DNA from: an uncultured Pseudomonadota bacterium
GTDB taxonomy: Bacteria > Pseudomonadota > Gammaproteobacteria > Burkholderiales > Rhodocyclaceae
Assembly (NCBI GenBank): GCA_903939665.1
Contig: CAJAHZ010000489.1
Span: 1 to 8,850 of the forward strand
Length of the DNA: 8,850 nucleotides
Direction: 5' to 3'
Shown: piece after piece, positions 1 to 5,240 of the stretch
Numbering within the stretch: position 1 is the stretch's first letter
How the letters are laid out: every line of letters starts with the position of its first letter
Position numbers and translations under genes: made by a program
Notes under the pieces: model-generated
Database searches by the model: none
Told to the model about the DNA's origin: nothing
The model's input: only the letters and a program-made list of their open reading frames with translations

Positions 1-529
1 AAACGGAATCGTGAGAGGCGACAAACTTGGCTTCGATGGGGATCTTCAAGCGGCCGAATTCGGCCTGCGGCACGATGCTGGCGGCGAAGGCTGCCGGGGC
101 AGGGAATACCACGGTTTTGCCCGCCAGATCAGCGGGTTTCTGATAGGGACTTTCTTTCCTCACCACCAGAATGCCTTTGATCTTGCGATCCTGTTCCTTG
201 CCAAAGGCCCGGTAGCCCGATGCCGTATGGAAGACCACGTAGTGATAGGGGTTCATGTAGGCCAGGTCGTACTCCCCCTTTCCCAGGCGCTCCTCAAACA
301 CGGGAATGTTGGGTGCGGTACGAAAGACCAGCGTAACGCCGGCCCGTCGGCTGATTTCTGCCAGGAGCGGCCCCCAATCCTCCGCCAACCGGGTCGCGGA
401 CTGTTGCGGCACGACGCCAAACGTCAGGTGGGATTCCACGGACTGCTGAGCCGCTGCGGGAAGACTGATGCAGCAGCAGAGCAGCAGGGTGTTGCAGAGG
501 AGTTTGCGCCCCCACGCAGCCGGATTCAC
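1..529 (-). CDS. PhnD-family periplasmic substrate-binding protein or sensor domain, N-terminal part (3' end outside window)
   Basis: The 176 visible codons begin with a GTG start and a Sec-type signal peptide: Lys9, a hydrophobic Leu/Cys-rich core at residues 10-23, and a likely cleavage site after Ala25-Ala27. The mature part starts with LTFGVVPQQSA and contains YDLAYMNPYHYVVF (residues 87-100), then KGILVVRKESPYQKPADLAGKT. This is the pattern of the PhnD/PBP-like family that binds phosphonate, phosphite, phosphate or other small ligands in the periplasm. The GTG overlaps the TGA of the upstream diguanylate cyclase gene (GTGA, 526-529) and has an AAGGAG site 5 bases upstream, so the two are probably translationally coupled. 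The domain occurs both as a free transporter subunit and as the periplasmic input domain of sensor kinases. The 3' end is missing, so these cannot be told apart here. No permease or ATPase gene is visible. The family call is firm; the ligand is unknown. Confidence 0.88.
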   Translation of the reverse strand, partial: MNPAAWGRKLLCNTLLLCCCISLPAAAQQSVESHLTFGVVPQQSATRLAEDWGPLLAEISRRAGVTLVFRTAPNIPVFEERLGKGEYDLAYMNPYHYVVFHTASGYRAFGKEQDRKIKGILVVRKESPYQKPADLAGKTVVFPAPAAFAASIVPQAEFGRLKIPIEAKFVASHDSV

Positions 530-2007
530 CCGTGCTCCTTGAGTTTTAGAAGTGATATGTTTTTCGTGTGGTGGATGGCGTAGCCATTGCCACCGGCTGC
601 CTTCGCCCGGTACATCGCGGCGTCGGCGTTTTTCAGCAGCGCCACTTCGTCCTCGCCATCGAACGGATACTCGGCACAGCCGAAGCTGCCGCCGAGGAAG
701 ATTTCGTTCTCTTCGATCAGCATTGGCTGGCCCAGCGCATCAATCAGCTTGCTGCACAGGCTGCCGATGTTCATTTCACCGACCAGTCCCGGTGCGAGAA
801 TGACGAATTCGTCACCTCCTAAGCGTGCCACGGTGTCGCACTCCCGCACGGTTCTGGCCAGGCGTTTGGCAGCTTCCTGCAGTACGTGGTCGCCAACGGC
901 GTGGCCGAGCGTGTCGTTAATCGGCTTGAAGTGATCAAGGTCGATGAAGATCAGCGTGAATTGCACACCGGAGCGCTTGGCCTGAGCCAGCATCTGCGCC
1001 AGTCGGTCCTGAAACAGGAGCCGGTTGGGCAAGCCGGTCAGGGTGTCGTGATGCGCGAGGTAGGACAGGCGCTTTTCTGCCCGTAACAGCCGTGACAGGT
1101 CGGAAAATACCGCGATGTAGCTGAGAATACTGCCATCAACGTCGCGGGCGGCGCTTACCGTCAGCCACTCGGGATAGACCTCGCCATTCTTCTTCCGGTT
1201 GGAGATCTCGCCCTGCCAACGCCCGTTCTCACGCAGTGCCCGCCAGAAATCGGCATAGAACGCGGCATCCTGCATGCCGGAACTGAGAAGACGGGGTGAG
1301 TGGCCAATCGCCTCTTCTGCGCTGTAGCCTGTGATGCGGCTGAAGGCAGGGTTTACGGCGAGGATTATTCCCTCGATATCGGTAATCATCACGCCCTCGT
1401 CGGCGCTTTTGAATACCATCGAGGAAATCTGGTTTTCAAATTCGTTTTCGCGCAGTGCGGTGACGTCACGCAGAATCCAGTGCAGGTAGGGCACATAACC
1501 ATCCTTGCTTACTGCCAGCGCCTGGGCAGTGACGATCAATGGCGATCCACTGCCCGTTTCACGCCGCAGGTGTATTTCGTGCCCTTGTTCTGGAGATTCC
1601 TTGCTCTCGATAGCGTTCGATTGCAGGGCAAGAAAGGTGTCGTGGTGCGATGGGAATACCAGCTCGTTTAGCTGGCGACCTAGTAATTGGCTGAGGGGGG
1701 CCAGAGCCGCTCCCGCCGGATTGCTCTGCAGAATGGTGCCGCTGGCATCGGTGATGAGGTGAATGTCGCGCGAACTTCGCATCAGTTTCTCGAGTTCCTC
1801 GCGGCTTTCCAGGAGGCGGTCTGATGATTCGCGTAGCGCCTCGTAGTGCGCTTCGAGTTCGCCATTGCGCTCGACCATCTGTTGCAGGTCTTCCGCGTAG
1901 CGGTAGAGCTGATCGTGCAGGGTGGCGGAACGGGCGCTGCCGGGCAGGCGTACGGCTTGGCCGTCTGCCGGCAGGGCGGTGTCGAGGGTGTCGGATTCAG
2001 TGCTCAT
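526..2007 (-). CDS. Soluble PAS-PAS-GGDEF diguanylate cyclase
   Basis: A 493-aa cytoplasmic protein predicted to make cyclic di-GMP from two GTP. Domain order: an N-terminal heptad-like, probably coiled-coil segment (about 34-78), PAS 1 (about 75-185), PAS 2 with its PAC part (about 193-306, including AVNPAFSRITGYSAEE), then a GGDEF domain starting at AHHDTLTGLPNR (318-329). The active-site motif RLGGDEF is intact (GGDEF at 397-401), and an RxxD inhibitory site (RECD, 388-391) sits five residues upstream, so product feedback inhibition is expected. No signal peptide or membrane span is seen. The frame stays open upstream for 61 more codons, but that part overlaps the receiver gene. ATG at 2007 has a GAGGT site just upstream and lies 7 bases after the receiver's stop, so it was chosen. 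No EAL or HD-GYP domain is present. The activating signal of the PAS domains is unknown; the neighbouring receiver may control it. Confidence 0.93.
   Translation of the reverse strand: MSTESDTLDTALPADGQAVRLPGSARSATLHDQLYRYAEDLQQMVERNGELEAHYEALRESSDRLLESREELEKLMRSSRDIHLITDASGTILQSNPAGAALAPLSQLLGRQLNELVFPSHHDTFLALQSNAIESKESPEQGHEIHLRRETGSGSPLIVTAQALAVSKDGYVPYLHWILRDVTALRENEFENQISSMVFKSADEGVMITDIEGIILAVNPAFSRITGYSAEEAIGHSPRLLSSGMQDAAFYADFWRALRENGRWQGEISNRKKNGEVYPEWLTVSAARDVDGSILSYIAVFSDLSRLLRAEKRLSYLAHHDTLTGLPNRLLFQDRLAQMLAQAKRSGVQFTLIFIDLDHFKPINDTLGHAVGDHVLQEAAKRLARTVRECDTVARLGGDEFVILAPGLVGEMNIGSLCSKLIDALGQPMLIEENEIFLGGSFGCAEYPFDGEDEVALLKNADAAMYRAKAAGGNGYAIHHTKNISLLKLKEHG
535..540 (-). promoter_or_regulatory. 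Ribosome binding site fixing the GTG start of the PhnD-like gene
   Basis: AAGGAG on the minus strand lies 5 bases before the GTG at 529-527. It is inside the last codons of the diguanylate cyclase gene and supports a GTG start coupled to termination of that gene. Confidence 0.7.
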
Positions 2008-2014
2008 GGCGACC

Positions 2015-2380
2015 TCACTTGGCAAGGGTTTCCTTGATGGCGGCGACGAGTTGTAGCGGACTGAAAGGCTTGATGAAGTAGGCGTCAGCGCCGCGTTGAA
2101 CACCATCGTCGTAGTCGCGCGCCTGACCGCGGGCCGTAACCATGATGACGCGCGTATTCGTAAGTTGCGGGTCGCTCTTGATCGCGTCAAGCACCTGCAA
2201 GCCGTCGAGTTCCCCTGGCATCATCACGTCGAGAACGACAACGTCGGGCTTCTGCTGACGAGTGATCTCAAGCGCGGTCTTTCCGTCCTCTGCTTCGAGC
2301 ACATCAAAGGCTTTGCCCAAGGTAATGCGTATCAGGCGGCGAATGTCGGAATGATCATCAACGAGCAGAATTTTGGTCAT
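2015..2380 (-). CDS. Stand-alone CheY-like receiver protein
   Basis: A 121-aa protein that is a single receiver (REC) domain with no output domain. Key residues are all present: acidic pair Asp8/Asp9, phospho-accepting Asp51 in VVLDVMMPGELDG, Thr82 in VMVTARGQ-like context, and Lys104 in FIKPFSPLQL. It should accept phosphate from a histidine kinase and act through protein contacts, as CheY, Spo0F or DivK do. Its ATG overlaps the TGA of the upstream HTH-receiver gene (ATGA, 2377-2380), and its stop lies 7 bases before the diguanylate cyclase start, so the three are probably one translation unit. It closely resembles the receiver at 6367-6756 (shared DVMMPGE-DG, TARGQ, GADAY and KPFSPLQL), suggesting duplication or a shared partner. 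The partner is not identified by sequence. Confidence 0.93.
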   Translation of the reverse strand: MTKILLVDDHSDIRRLIRITLGKAFDVLEAEDGKTALEITRQQKPDVVVLDVMMPGELDGLQVLDAIKSDPQLTNTRVIMVTARGQARDYDDGVQRGADAYFIKPFSPLQLVAAIKETLAK

Positions 2381-3084
2381 GGCTGATTCACCTCGGGTAG
2401 GTTTTTGATAACGAAGTCAGTAGTGCCTGCTGAATCACGAAGCCTGCTTTTCTGGCGACCAGCCATCTGTAACTCGGCGATGGCACGCAAGCGGTCAAAA
2501 GGAATTGGCTTGGGGAGGACGGGTATCCCATCCGGAACGCCGCCGTGAAGTGCAATATCCGCTGCGTCCAGACCGCTCACCACAACGATCGACACGCCTG
2601 CCAGCTCAGGCGATGTTTTGATTGTGCGCAACATGCGGAACCCATCCATCCCGGGCATTTGCAAGTCGGCAATCACGAGGTCCGGCTTTAGATTGCCCAA
2701 GCGGATCAGCGCCTCGTAGCCGTCCCCGGCGCTAGTAACGATAGGTTGCATCGGCCAGCTACGCAGCTTGATTTCGTAGAGTCGTCGCAAGGTGGGATCG
2801 TCTTCGACCACAAGAATGTTGAATGGCAGGGGCGGAGCCGCCTGAGCCTGATCATCCGCACGCCGCCGCGGTGAGACCTCGGCGGGAACGGCAGTAACGG
2901 AAGGGGTGTTCAGCAGGCGCTCGATTGATGTCCGCGTTATGCGACGGTGACCACCATCCGTTTTCCAGGCCTCAAGCAAGCCGCTTTCAGCCCAAAGCTG
3001 CGCGGTGCGCAACGACACGCCCAGCAGTTCTGCTGCTTCGCGGGTGGTGCAAAACGATTTCGGAATTCGTTTGTGATGAGCCAT
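2377..3084 (-). CDS. HTH (excisionase/MerR-like) DNA-binding domain fused to a C-terminal receiver domain
   Basis: A 235-aa predicted response regulator in which the DNA-binding domain comes first. Residues about 10-58 form an HTH_17/MerR-like winged helix: TTREAAELLGVSLRTAQLW, then GLLEAWKTDGGHRRI, the usual wing pattern. A Pro/Ala/Arg-rich linker (about 60-87) leads to a receiver domain (about 88-205) with Asp95/Asp96, phospho-acceptor Asp140 in LVIADLQMPGMDG, Ser170 in the switch position and Lys192 in LPKPIPF. A 30-residue tail of unknown role follows. Most response regulators have the receiver first, so the order is reversed. It is the first gene of the leftward operon and may control that operon, the divergent genes, or both. 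No convincing Shine-Dalgarno sequence precedes the ATG at 3084, and no better in-frame start exists because the HTH begins almost at once. The domain call is firm; the target is unknown. Confidence 0.9.
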   Translation of the reverse strand: MAHHKRIPKSFCTTREAAELLGVSLRTAQLWAESGLLEAWKTDGGHRRITRTSIERLLNTPSVTAVPAEVSPRRRADDQAQAAPPLPFNILVVEDDPTLRRLYEIKLRSWPMQPIVTSAGDGYEALIRLGNLKPDLVIADLQMPGMDGFRMLRTIKTSPELAGVSIVVVSGLDAADIALHGGVPDGIPVLPKPIPFDRLRAIAELQMAGRQKSRLRDSAGTTDFVIKNLPEVNQP

Positions 3085-3162
3085 GGCTGGGTTGGGCTGA
3101 TTCGTTAGTGTTTCTTTTGGGTCAGAAAAATCGGCTTCAAAGACACGTGGACGCTACCAAGG

Positions 3163-3197
3163 TATCACATATTATCATTTAGCAATAGTTTTTATCA
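3163..3197. repeat. Three TATCA repeats in helical phase, possible regulator binding site
   Basis: TATCA occurs at 3163-3167, 3173-3177 and 3193-3197, all on the plus strand with starts 10 and 20 bases apart, so they would lie on one face of the helix. They are about 80-110 bases upstream of the HTH-receiver gene and overlap its candidate promoter. Short direct repeats suit excisionase-like HTH proteins, but binding by the neighbouring regulator is only a guess, and the DNA here is AT-rich. Confidence 0.35.
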
Positions 3198-3200
3198 TAA
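3171..3200 (-). promoter_or_regulatory. Candidate sigma70-type promoter for the leftward signalling operon
   Basis: Reading leftward, TTATGA (3200-3195) and GATAAT (3176-3171) are separated by 18 bases. The -10 matches the consensus at five of six positions, the -35 at only three. It lies about 85 bases upstream of the first ATG of the operon. The position is plausible, but the weak -35 makes it a low-confidence call. Confidence 0.25.
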
Positions 3201-3500
3201 TTTGGCGTGCTGGTGACCAAAAGTACACCGCCGCACAGTAAGTTTTTTTGCTTATCGGGTCGAAAAAATACGCAGGCGACTGGGTAAAACGGTCAAACGC
3301 GGCCCGCCTGACGGGAATTGGAGGTGGGCATATCAGGGCTGCAGTGGCCGAGCCGCTTTGATATACCGTCGAGCTTCAAGCAGGTTGCGAGCTCGTGGGG
3401 GGGCTGCAAAATATGGCGATTAAGTTCGCTGGATGCTCAGCCTAACCGTGCTTCGTGCCTTCTCGCATTACAAACGGCGGCGGCCCTTGATAGTTTTCTT

Positions 3501-3521
3501 GCCCATAAGAAGCAAATGGGC
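3501..3521. repeat. Inverted repeat GCCCAT-9-ATGGGC
   Basis: Perfect 6-base arms at 3501-3506 and 3516-3521 surround a 9-base loop. The dyad sits where the -35 region of a promoter using the TATAAT at 3528-3533 would be. No T-run follows, so it is unlikely to be a terminator and is a better candidate for an operator. Confidence 0.45.
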
Positions 3522-3523
3522 TA

Positions 3524-3538
3524 TAGATATAATATCTA
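3524..3538. promoter_or_regulatory. Palindrome TAGATAT-A-ATATCTA enclosing a -10 element
   Basis: Two perfect 7-base arms (3524-3530 and 3532-3538) flank a single A. The consensus hexamer TATAAT (3528-3533) lies inside. No good -35 is found 16-18 bases upstream; that space is taken by the preceding dyad. A promoter depending on or blocked by a dimeric regulator would look like this. It lies about 100 bases upstream of the Gly-Met-rich protein gene. Confidence 0.45.
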
Positions 3539-3630
3539 CCAAATATAACAGAAGTGACAAAGTGGATAAATTGTTTGGATGAGTTCTCTCTTAGTACGAG
3601 GGAATCAATGGAAATGGGGCAGGGCTGACT

Positions 3631-3635
3631 AGGGG
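3631..3635 (+). promoter_or_regulatory. Ribosome binding site favouring the second of two ATGs
   Basis: AGGGG directly touches the first ATG (3636) but lies 6 bases before the second in-frame ATG (3642). The spacing favours 3642 as the true start. Confidence 0.5.
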
Positions 3636-3641
3636 ATGATC

Positions 3642-4121
3642 ATGAGCGCCGGCGCTATTGGTGGCATGGGTGGAATGATTGGCATGGGTGGCATGGGCGG
3701 CATGGGTGTCGGCTCTGCTTGCGATGCAAGGGGTATGGGCGGTGCTGTTGGTAGTGCGCCGGTGGCGGCAGGTAATGCCCATCCGTCCGGTGTTTCGGAA
3801 GTAGCACCAAGTGCGAGGGTATGTATCTCAGCGGCTGCTGAAAAGGCACTGTCGACCGAGAGCGCAAAAGTCGGAGCAGGTTTACCGGCGACCGCCAATG
3901 TGCATCCGGGAACTCACACCATCGCCGACACAGGCTCGATAAATCCGAGACTTTCCGATTTCAGTGTTGTCACGAACCTGAATGTCAACGTCGATATTCA
4001 AAATATTAACGCCAGCGTTGATGGGTTGAGTGGTAATCGCTTCGATGACATTGTCGCTGCGCTGCTGATCGCCATGATGCTGCAGCAGCAGGACAAGCAG
4101 ACATCCTTCTTGTCAGGCTGA
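3642..4121 (+). CDS. Unknown small protein with Gly-Met-rich N-terminus and hydrophobic C-terminal helix
   Basis: I do not recognise this 159-aa protein. Residues 4-24 are almost only Gly, Met, Ile and Ala, in repeats of GGM/GM (GGMGG, IGMGGMGGMG). The middle (25-105) is Ala/Ser/Gly/Thr-rich and low in complexity, with Cys27 and Cys61. The C-terminal part is more ordered: NLNVNVDIQNINASVDGLSG (112-131), then a strongly hydrophobic helix DDIVAALLIAMMLQQQ (135-150) and a polar tail. There is no standard signal peptide. The frame is open from 3636, but the AGGGG site fits ATG 3642. It is the first rightward gene after the divergent region, 71 bases before another small Gly-rich gene. Gly-rich hydrophobic stretches occur in glycine-zipper membrane segments and in secreted or assembling proteins, but no function can be assigned. 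The ordered C-terminus and ribosome binding site argue for a real gene. Confidence 0.65.
   Translation: MSAGAIGGMGGMIGMGGMGGMGVGSACDARGMGGAVGSAPVAAGNAHPSGVSEVAPSARVCISAAAEKALSTESAKVGAGLPATANVHPGTHTIADTGSINPRLSDFSVVTNLNVNVDIQNINASVDGLSGNRFDDIVAALLIAMMLQQQDKQTSFLSG
3660..3707 (+). repeat. In-gene GGC-ATG-GGT type tandem repeat coding Gly-Met
   Basis: The stretch is built from repeated Gly-Gly-Met and Gly-Met codon units, mainly GGC ATG GGT and GGT GGC ATG, encoding residues 7-22. Such a tract could change length by slippage in multiples of three without breaking the frame. Confidence 0.6.
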
Positions 4122-4192
4122 TGCCGTGACAGAAAGTGTGCTGGACGACCGCCTCGGCTGCAATGGTCCCGTAATAAATAAGGGGTTCTAAA

Positions 4193-4480
4193 ATGGCATT
4201 GGGTATTGCAACAGGGATTTCAGGGGGCGGTGCTACCCTTGCTCGGGCACTGACCAATCCAAAGGTGAGTAGCCTCGCCAAATCGCTCGATATCGATCTT
4301 GGTAACGAGGCGACGGTCAACACGCTGCTGGTGCAGGTGGCTAAGGTGCTGGGCCACGCCGCAGCAACGCCGAGACTGCCAGGATGTTCCGCAGCTTTTT
4401 CTCTTGGCTTTAGCCGGGTGGTGTCGGTTGCTTGTATTCCGGCTGTATTGCAGGCCTACCGAGAGATTGCTGCGTTGTAG
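4193..4480 (+). CDS. Unknown small Gly-rich protein, possibly frameshifted near its 3' end
   Basis: I do not recognise this 95-aa protein. It starts MALGIATGISGGGATLARAL, followed by a likely amphipathic part (residues 24-57, containing SLAKSLDIDLGNEATVNTLL and LVQVAKVLGHA), then a hydrophobic tail with Cys65 and Cys81. AAGGGG lies 7 bases before the ATG, a good ribosome binding site. By hand count, 24 of 30 codons for residues 26-57 end in G or C, but only about 18 of 39 after residue 57. The frame one base back near 4363 keeps GC-ending codons and stops at 4413 (ending MFRSFFSWL). The natural product may therefore end in that other frame, or the tail may simply be poorly conserved. It follows the Gly-Met-rich gene by 71 bases and may be co-transcribed with it. 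Function unknown. Confidence 0.5.
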   Translation: MALGIATGISGGGATLARALTNPKVSSLAKSLDIDLGNEATVNTLLVQVAKVLGHAAATPRLPGCSAAFSLGFSRVVSVACIPAVLQAYREIAAL

Positions 4481-4711
4481 CTTGAAGCCATCCATGACGC
4501 TAGCCAGTTGCCCGGTCGAATTAATCCGGTTCACGCCGCGCAATTAACGTTCATCGGTTTGTGGGTGGGCTTGAATGTTTTGCGTTTCCGATTGGTGTCA
4601 TGCCATCGCCTGGAGCAAATCCCACTACTTTTTTTCATTTGTGCGCCAATCGGCCCCCGCTTGCCTGTCGCCTGGCTACGCAAGTGCCGATATTGTCATC
4701 TGTATCATCTC

Positions 4712-4740
4712 TTGCGTTTTTGTTATCTTAGGCATATGAT
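4712..4740 (+). promoter_or_regulatory. Sigma70-like promoter for the Xre-like HTH gene
   Basis: TTGCGT (4712-4717) and TATGAT (4735-4740) are separated by exactly 17 bases. The -10 matches at five of six positions and the -35 at three. Transcription would start near 4747, giving a leader of about 65 bases before ATG 4812. A TATCA element (4703-4707) lies just upstream of the -35, the same short word repeated in the 3163-3197 region. Confidence 0.45.
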
Positions 4741-4799
4741 CAAATTATAAATAAATACGTTTGCCTATTTATCAACGCTGTACCGAAGTCGTTTTTATG

Positions 4800-4804
4800 A
4801 AGGA
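4800..4804 (+). promoter_or_regulatory. Ribosome binding site deciding the start of the HTH gene
   Basis: AAGGA lies 7 bases before ATG 4812 and 4 bases before ATG 4809. It rules against the more upstream ATG at 4797 and the TTG at 4761, since it lies inside a coding region starting there. Confidence 0.6.
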
Positions 4805-4811
4805 ATTCATG

Positions 4812-5117
4812 ATGGTTTACCCCGCCCATTCCCCCCGTGAAATCCGCCGCAACCTGGATATGAATCAGAAAGATTTCTGGTTAAAAGTGGGAGTTACCCA
4901 GAGTGGTGGTTCTCGCTATGAAAATGGTCGGAACATGCCAAGGCCGGTAAGTGAGTTGTTGCGCATTGTCTATGTCGAGCAGATCGACCTGCGGAACATT
5001 CAGCGAATGGATATCGAAGTTGTTAACTATCTGAAGAGAGAAGATGCGGCGCTGTTCAAAACCCTGAAAAAAGCGGTCAAGGAAAAAGCAAAGGCTGCGT
5101 CTGTTCAAATGGTCTGA
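4812..5117 (+). CDS. Small Xre-like helix-turn-helix protein
   Basis: A 101-aa cytoplasmic protein, predicted DNA-binding. The N-terminal half holds an Xre/Cro-like HTH: HSPREIRRNLDMNQKDFW, then KVGVTQSGGSRYENGRNMP, in which the VTQSGGSRYE segment fits the recognition helix. A downstream part (RIVYVEQIDLRNIQRMDIEV) and a Lys-rich C-terminal helix follow. Proteins of this size and layout are common single-domain regulators in betaproteobacteria; none is well characterised to my knowledge. ATG 4812 was chosen from the AAGGA spacing. It has its own promoter (4712-4740) and lies 123 bases before the kinase-like gene, so it could regulate the right arm, the small genes to its left, or itself. The target is unknown. 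Confidence 0.82.
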   Translation: MVYPAHSPREIRRNLDMNQKDFWLKVGVTQSGGSRYENGRNMPRPVSELLRIVYVEQIDLRNIQRMDIEVVNYLKREDAALFKTLKKAVKEKAKAASVQMV

Positions 5118-5240
5118 GCTACTGGTTTTCAAGGGCGGGTTGCTTGTCGCCCGGTGAAAGTGTGCTTGTAATACTTGCTTGTTTTGGCCGGTAGTTGAAA
5201 GTGCCGATGCCTTGAATCAGTTGGCTGATGGAGCATTTCG
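5118..5240 (+). other. Short intergenic region before the kinase-like gene
   Basis: It holds GCTTGT three times (5142, 5164, 5177) and a 5-base stem GGGCG/CGCCC (5133-5137 and 5148-5152) with no T-run after it. GGAG at 5230-5233 lies 7 bases before ATG 5241 and serves as ribosome binding site. No convincing promoter was found, so read-through from the HTH gene is possible. Confidence 0.4.

Larger units (their letters stand above)
3085..3641. other. Divergent intergenic region with promoter-like and palindromic DNA
   Basis: About 550 bases separate the leftward and rightward genes. The left part (about 3160-3205) is AT-rich, with phased TATCA repeats and a weak leftward promoter candidate. 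The middle (about 3240-3490) shows nothing I can assign. The right part (3501-3538) has two adjacent dyads with a -10-like element, followed by the start region of the Gly-Met-rich protein gene. An open frame from a TTG at 3318 to 3548 has no family resemblance and is not accepted as a gene. Confidence 0.6.
4481..4811. other. Intergenic stretch with promoter for the HTH gene
   Basis: About 330 bases without an acceptable gene. The left two-thirds show no terminator hairpin with T-run or other signal I can support; a T-run at 4628-4635 has no stem before it. The right end holds a sigma70-like promoter and a very AT-rich segment (about 4735-4760). Open frames crossing this stretch have no family features. 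Confidence 0.5.

Noticed and set aside
11..583. Plus-strand open frame of 190 codons
   Set aside because: It is antisense to the PhnD-like gene, which has a signal peptide, family motifs and a ribosome binding site; the plus-strand product has no family resemblance.
2008..2190. N-terminal extension of 61 residues on the diguanylate cyclase
   Set aside because: It overlaps the receiver gene in another frame, is Arg/Ser-rich with no domain likeness, and ATG 2007 has its own ribosome binding site.
3209..3248. Possible rho-independent terminator (GGTG/CACC stem followed by a T-run)
   Set aside because: The stem is only 4 uninterrupted base pairs and there is no plus-strand gene upstream to terminate.
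3318..3548. Open frame of 76 codons from a TTG in the divergent region
   Set aside because: No ribosome binding site at a sensible distance, no family resemblance, and it runs through the two dyads and the -10 element.
3579..3632. 17-residue leader-peptide-like frame before the Gly-Met gene
   Set aside because: No Shine-Dalgarno before its ATG, no run of regulatory codons and no attenuator hairpin; a chance frame is as likely.
3629..3898. Minus-strand open frame rich in Pro and Met
   Set aside because: It is the antisense image of the Gly-Met repeat on the plus strand, whose gene has a better start and a more ordered C-terminus.
4508..4750. Plus-strand open frame of 80 codons
   Set aside because: No family features, no ribosome binding site, and it overlaps the promoter of the Xre-like gene.
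5221..5234. Possible sigma54 promoter before the pseudokinase gene (GG...GC)
   Set aside because: The GG and GC are 8 bases apart rather than the required 10, and the surrounding bases do not fit TGGCAC/TTGC.
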